9,363 nucleotides of DNA from Paraprevotella sp. Lineage in GTDB: Bacteria; Bacteroidota; Bacteroidia; Bacteroidales; Bacteroidaceae. The DNA is taken from NCBI GenBank assembly GCA_021205005.1, contig JAJPYK010000117.1, positions 1 through 9,363 on the forward strand, written 5' to 3'. Within the stretch, counting starts at the first letter, position 1; every line of letters starts with the position of its first letter. Shown piece after piece: positions 6,239 through 9,363 of the stretch. A program made the position numbers and the translations under genes. The notes beneath the pieces are model-generated. The model ran no database searches. It had not been told where the DNA came from and saw only the letters and a list, made by a program, of their open reading frames with translations.

Positions 6239-8866
6239 ATGAAAACAGCAAAGAGTATCAGTCTTGCATTATTAATAATGTGTACGGGCCTCTCGTCCGT
6301 GCATGCCCAAACGGAGGAAAAAATTATCAAGCCCACGGTAGAATACTCCCGCGTGCCCCGTTCGTATACGATCGGAGGGATTGCCGTAGAAGGGGCAAAG
6401 AACTATGATGATTATATGCTTATCGGTCTGTCCGGCCTTACGGTGGGGCAGAAAGTGGATATTCCTGGTGAAGACATAACCGATGCCGTCAAGCGTTTCT
6501 GGCGCAACGGCTTGTTCTCCAACGTTGCCATTGAGGTGGACAGCGTGGTGGATGACAAGGCGTTCCTGCGCATCAAGCTGACACAACGGCCGCGTGTATC
6601 GCAGATCAACTACAACGGCGTGAAGAAAGGTGAGCGCACGGACCTGGAGGGACGTATCGGTCTGTTGAAAGACAATCAGCTTACGCCGAATATGATCGAC
6701 CGTGCCAAGTTCCTGGCTAAAAAGTATTTTGATGAGAAAGGATACAAGAACGCCGATATTGAGATTGTGCAGCGCGACGATGTGACGTCGCCGGACAAGA
6801 CTATCGTGGACATCAATATCGATAAAAAGGAGAAAGTGAAGATACACTCCATCACTATCGAAGGAAACCATGCGTTAAGCACCAAGAAGATTAAGGGTAC
6901 GATGTTCATTCCGGGTGTGTTTAAAAAGACCAATGAGAAGGGACGTCCAGGAAGCTGGTTCCGCACGAAGAAGTTCATCGAAGAGAAATATAAGGCGGAT
7001 AAGGATAACCTGATCAGCAAATACAATGAGTTGGGTTATCGAGATGCTGTCATCCTGAAGGACAGCGTGACGCCCCACGACGATAAGACGGTGGATATTT
7101 ACGTGAAGGTGGACGAAGGTCAGAAGTATTATCTGCGCAACATCGAATGGGTGGGCAATACGGTTTATCCGACCAAGCAATTGGACTATCTGCTCCGTAT
7201 GAAGAAAGGAGACGTCTATAACCAGGAACTTTTGGCCGACCGTACGACGAACGACGAAGATGCTGTGGGTAACCTTTATTATAATAACGGATATGTCTTC
7301 TACCGTCTGGAACCGGTGGAGGTTAATATCGACGGTGACTCTATTGATTTGGAGTTGCGTATTACCGAAGGTCCGCAGGCTACGATCCGCCATATATCCA
7401 TTAATGGAAACGACCGCGTGTATGAAAACGTGGTCCGTCGAGAGTTGCGTATCAAGCCGGGCGATTTGTTCAGTAAGGAAGCCATGGAGCGTTCTTACCG
7501 TGAAATCGCCTCCATGGGGCATTTCGATCCTGAAAAGATCGATCCGGGCGTTCATCCGTCTCCGGCCGACGGTACGGTGGACTTCGACTGGAAACTCGAA
7601 TCGAAATCCAACGATCAGGTGGAGTTTTCTTTGGGTTACGGACAGACCGGCGTGATCGGTAAAATCGGGTTGAAGTTTTCTAACTTCTGCCTGGCCAACC
7701 TTTTCACTAAAGGCGGACTGCTTCGCGGTATCCTGCCTCAGGGTAACGGCGAAACGTTCAGTATCAGCGGACAGACCAACGGCCGGTATTATCAGTCGTA
7801 CAGTATCGACTATATGAACCCGTGGTTTGACGGAAAGCGCCCGAACGCGCTGTCATTCTCGGCATTCTTCTCCAAACAGACTGATGTGAGCGACAACTAT
7901 TACAACTCGTCCTATTACAACAGTTATTATAATTATCTGTACGGTTACGGAACGAGCGGTTCAAATTATTACGAGAACTTCCTCGACCCGGATTCTTATG
8001 TGAAACTGTTCGGCGTGTCGTTGGGATGGGGTAAGCGTCTGCGTTGGCCGGACGACTATTTCCAATTGTCGGCCGATCTGTCTTACCAGCGTTATATTCT
8101 TAAGGATTGGGACTACTTCCTGATCTCGAACGGATCGTGCAACAATATCGCGCTGAACCTGACGCTGTCGCGTAATTCTACGGATAACCCGATTTATCCT
8201 CGTCGCGGTTCGGACTTCACGTTCTCGGTAGGCCTGACGCCTCCTTATTCATTATTCGACCATGTCGACTATGCGAATCTGGCGAACAACTACCAGAGCG
8301 CGGACTATCAGAAAGAAATGCAGGAAAAATATAAGTGGATCGAATATCATAAATGGAAGTTCAAACTCCGTACTTATACGGCGTTGAGCAGCATGAACAA
8401 GTGTCCGGTGTTGATGACTCGTGTGGAATTCGGACTCTTGGGAGCTTATAACAGACACAAGAAATCGCCTTTCGAGACCTTCTATATGGGTGGTGACGGT
8501 ATGTCGGGCTACTCGACGACTTACGCTACGGAGACGATCGGCTTGCGCGGTTATGAGAACGGTTCGCTGACGCCTAACGGCTATACGGGTTACGCTTACG
8601 ATCGTTTCACGCTTGAGTTGCGCTATCCGTTAATGTTGCAGGGTTCTACCAATATCTACGCGCTGACATTCATTGAAGGCGGTAACGCCTGGTCGAGCGT
8701 GAAAGAGTTCAATCCTTTCGACATGAAACGTTCTGCCGGTGTGGGTGTGCGTATTTATCTGCCTATGGTCGGCCTGTTGGGTATCGACTGGGCATACGGT
8801 TTCGACAAGGTTTTTGGTACCAAGGGAGGAAGTCAGTTCCATTTCATTTTGGGCCAGGAGTTTTAA
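6239..8866 (+). CDS. bamA: Outer-membrane protein assembly factor BamA
   Basis: BamA (Omp85) is the central subunit that folds beta-barrel proteins into the outer membrane. It has 875 residues, typical for the Bacteroidota form. The signal peptide ends near A23 (VHA-QTEEK). Five POTRA domains follow at roughly 43-115, 116-200, 202-295, 296-378 and 381-456; several begin with the usual hydrophobic strand plus EGN/NGN turn (HSITIEGN, RNIEWVGN, RHISINGN). The Omp85 barrel runs from about 460 to the end. The loop-6 RG(F/Y) motif is present as GLRGYENG, with R770-G771-Y772. The C-terminal strand HFILGQEF ends in Phe, the normal barrel insertion signal. An unusual Tyr/Asn/Ser-rich segment at about 552-580 is likely an extracellular loop. 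The gene is 15 nt after uppS and 19 nt before the OmpH gene. The other Bam subunits are not in the window. Confidence 0.96.
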   Translation: MKTAKSISLALLIMCTGLSSVHAQTEEKIIKPTVEYSRVPRSYTIGGIAVEGAKNYDDYMLIGLSGLTVGQKVDIPGEDITDAVKRFWRNGLFSNVAIEVDSVVDDKAFLRIKLTQRPRVSQINYNGVKKGERTDLEGRIGLLKDNQLTPNMIDRAKFLAKKYFDEKGYKNADIEIVQRDDVTSPDKTIVDINIDKKEKVKIHSITIEGNHALSTKKIKGTMFIPGVFKKTNEKGRPGSWFRTKKFIEEKYKADKDNLISKYNELGYRDAVILKDSVTPHDDKTVDIYVKVDEGQKYYLRNIEWVGNTVYPTKQLDYLLRMKKGDVYNQELLADRTTNDEDAVGNLYYNNGYVFYRLEPVEVNIDGDSIDLELRITEGPQATIRHISINGNDRVYENVVRRELRIKPGDLFSKEAMERSYREIASMGHFDPEKIDPGVHPSPADGTVDFDWKLESKSNDQVEFSLGYGQTGVIGKIGLKFSNFCLANLFTKGGLLRGILPQGNGETFSISGQTNGRYYQSYSIDYMNPWFDGKRPNALSFSAFFSKQTDVSDNYYNSSYYNSYYNYLYGYGTSGSNYYENFLDPDSYVKLFGVSLGWGKRLRWPDDYFQLSADLSYQRYILKDWDYFLISNGSCNNIALNLTLSRNSTDNPIYPRRGSDFTFSVGLTPPYSLFDHVDYANLANNYQSADYQKEMQEKYKWIEYHKWKFKLRTYTALSSMNKCPVLMTRVEFGLLGAYNRHKKSPFETFYMGGDGMSGYSTTYATETIGLRGYENGSLTPNGYTGYAYDRFTLELRYPLMLQGSTNIYALTFIEGGNAWSSVKEFNPFDMKRSAGVGVRIYLPMVGLLGIDWAYGFDKVFGTKGGSQFHFILGQEF

Positions 8867-8885
8867 TTTAAAAAAGAGGTTAGAG

Positions 8886-9363
8886 ATGAAAAAGTTATTC
8901 GCTTTGCTGTGTCTGCTCACGATGATGGGCGCGCAGTCTATTATGGCACAGAAGTTCGCGTTGGTGGACATGGAGTATATCCTGAAGAATGTTCCGGCAT
9001 ACGAACGGGCTAACGAGCAGTTAAACCAAGTTTCGAAGAAATGGCAGGCTGAGGTGGACGCGCTGACCGAAGAGGCTCAGACGCTATATAAGAACTATCA
9101 GAGCGAGGCTGTCTTCTTGAGCGCGGAACAGAAAACCAAAAAAGAAGAAGACATCGTGGCCAAGGAGAAAGAGGCGGCTGAATTGAAGAAGAAATACTTC
9201 GGCCCTGAAGGAGAGCTGTTTAAGAAGCGCGAGAGCCTCATTGCTCCCATCCAATATGAGATCTACAATGCCTTGAAGGACATTTCGGACAATAAAGGTT
9301 ATTCGTTGATTTTGGACCGTGCGTCGGATTCCGGCATTATTTTCGCTTCCCCGAAGATAGATA
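8886..9363 (+). CDS. ompH: OmpH/Skp family periplasmic chaperone (3' end beyond window)
   Basis: ATG at 8886, then 159 codons and one extra base before the window ends, with no stop, so the gene is partial. Bacteroidota OmpH proteins have about 165-175 residues, so only a few codons are probably missing. The signal peptide is cleaved near A21 (IMA-QKFALVDMEYIL); FALVDMEYILKNVP is the family's typical first strand. Residues about 40-115 are highly charged and predicted to form the long helical hairpin (coiled coil) of Skp, and the closing strand GYSLILDRASDSGIIFASPKID returns to the body. Skp trimers hold unfolded outer-membrane proteins in the periplasm and hand them to the Bam complex. This matches the position directly after bamA, with a 19-nt gap. 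An AGAGG stretch (8875-8879), spaced 6 nt from the ATG, is an unusually good Shine-Dalgarno for this phylum. A second ompH paralogue often follows in relatives. Confidence 0.94.
   Translation, partial: MKKLFALLCLLTMMGAQSIMAQKFALVDMEYILKNVPAYERANEQLNQVSKKWQAEVDALTEEAQTLYKNYQSEAVFLSAEQKTKKEEDIVAKEKEAAELKKKYFGPEGELFKKRESLIAPIQYEIYNALKDISDNKGYSLILDRASDSGIIFASPKID

Noticed and set aside
6875..7555. A 226-codon minus-strand frame inside bamA.
   Set aside because: Antisense shadow of the POTRA region; no recognisable domain and no separate promoter or context.

Overview
The window looks like a stretch of core chromosome from a Bacteroidota species, most likely order Bacteroidales. Three things point there: the gene order lipoprotein / PorG-like barrel / uppS / bamA / ompH, a TAnnTTTG-type -7 promoter element, and a lipoprotein with an acidic CKDDDK start. 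G+C is about one half by eye. I see no IS element, phage gene, CRISPR array, tRNA or rRNA, and no gene-free stretch over 300 bases.

Left part (1-2100). A short open frame on the + strand (1-54) is probably the 3' end of a gene that begins outside the window. It converges on a tightly packed minus-strand operon read prmC > recX > comF. The genes overlap: ATGA between prmC and recX, and 26 nt between recX and comF. They encode the release-factor methyltransferase PrmC, a RecX-type regulator, and a ComF-type phosphoribosyltransferase with an N-terminal zinc finger.

Middle (2101-3353). A 48-bp divergent region carries back-to-back -7-like elements. It separates prmC from ribD, the bifunctional deaminase/reductase of riboflavin synthesis. 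A 128-bp intergenic region after ribD holds a good Bacteroidota promoter (TACTTTTG at 3313-3320).

Right part (3354-9363, all + strand) is an envelope-biogenesis cluster. It has a predicted surface lipoprotein with Asp-box repeats (DUF6242-like), a PorG/DUF6089-like outer-membrane barrel, UppS (undecaprenyl-diphosphate synthase), BamA (barrel assembly) and a Skp/OmpH chaperone cut by the window end. Gaps are short (15-19 nt) or genes overlap (11 nt), so from the barrel gene onward this is probably one transcript. UppS feeds the lipid carrier for peptidoglycan and surface glycans; Skp and BamA deliver and insert outer-membrane barrels. The two poorly characterised leading genes are plausibly clients of, or accessories to, that machinery.

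The most notable anomaly is an in-frame TAA at 4653-4655 in the lipoprotein gene. It is followed, in the same frame, by 23 more codons that look like the natural C-terminus of the family. This suggests a recent nonsense mutation, a sequencing error or stop readthrough. Apart from that and the two uncharacterised envelope genes, the region reads as ordinary conserved housekeeping DNA, and I do not see a wholly new system.
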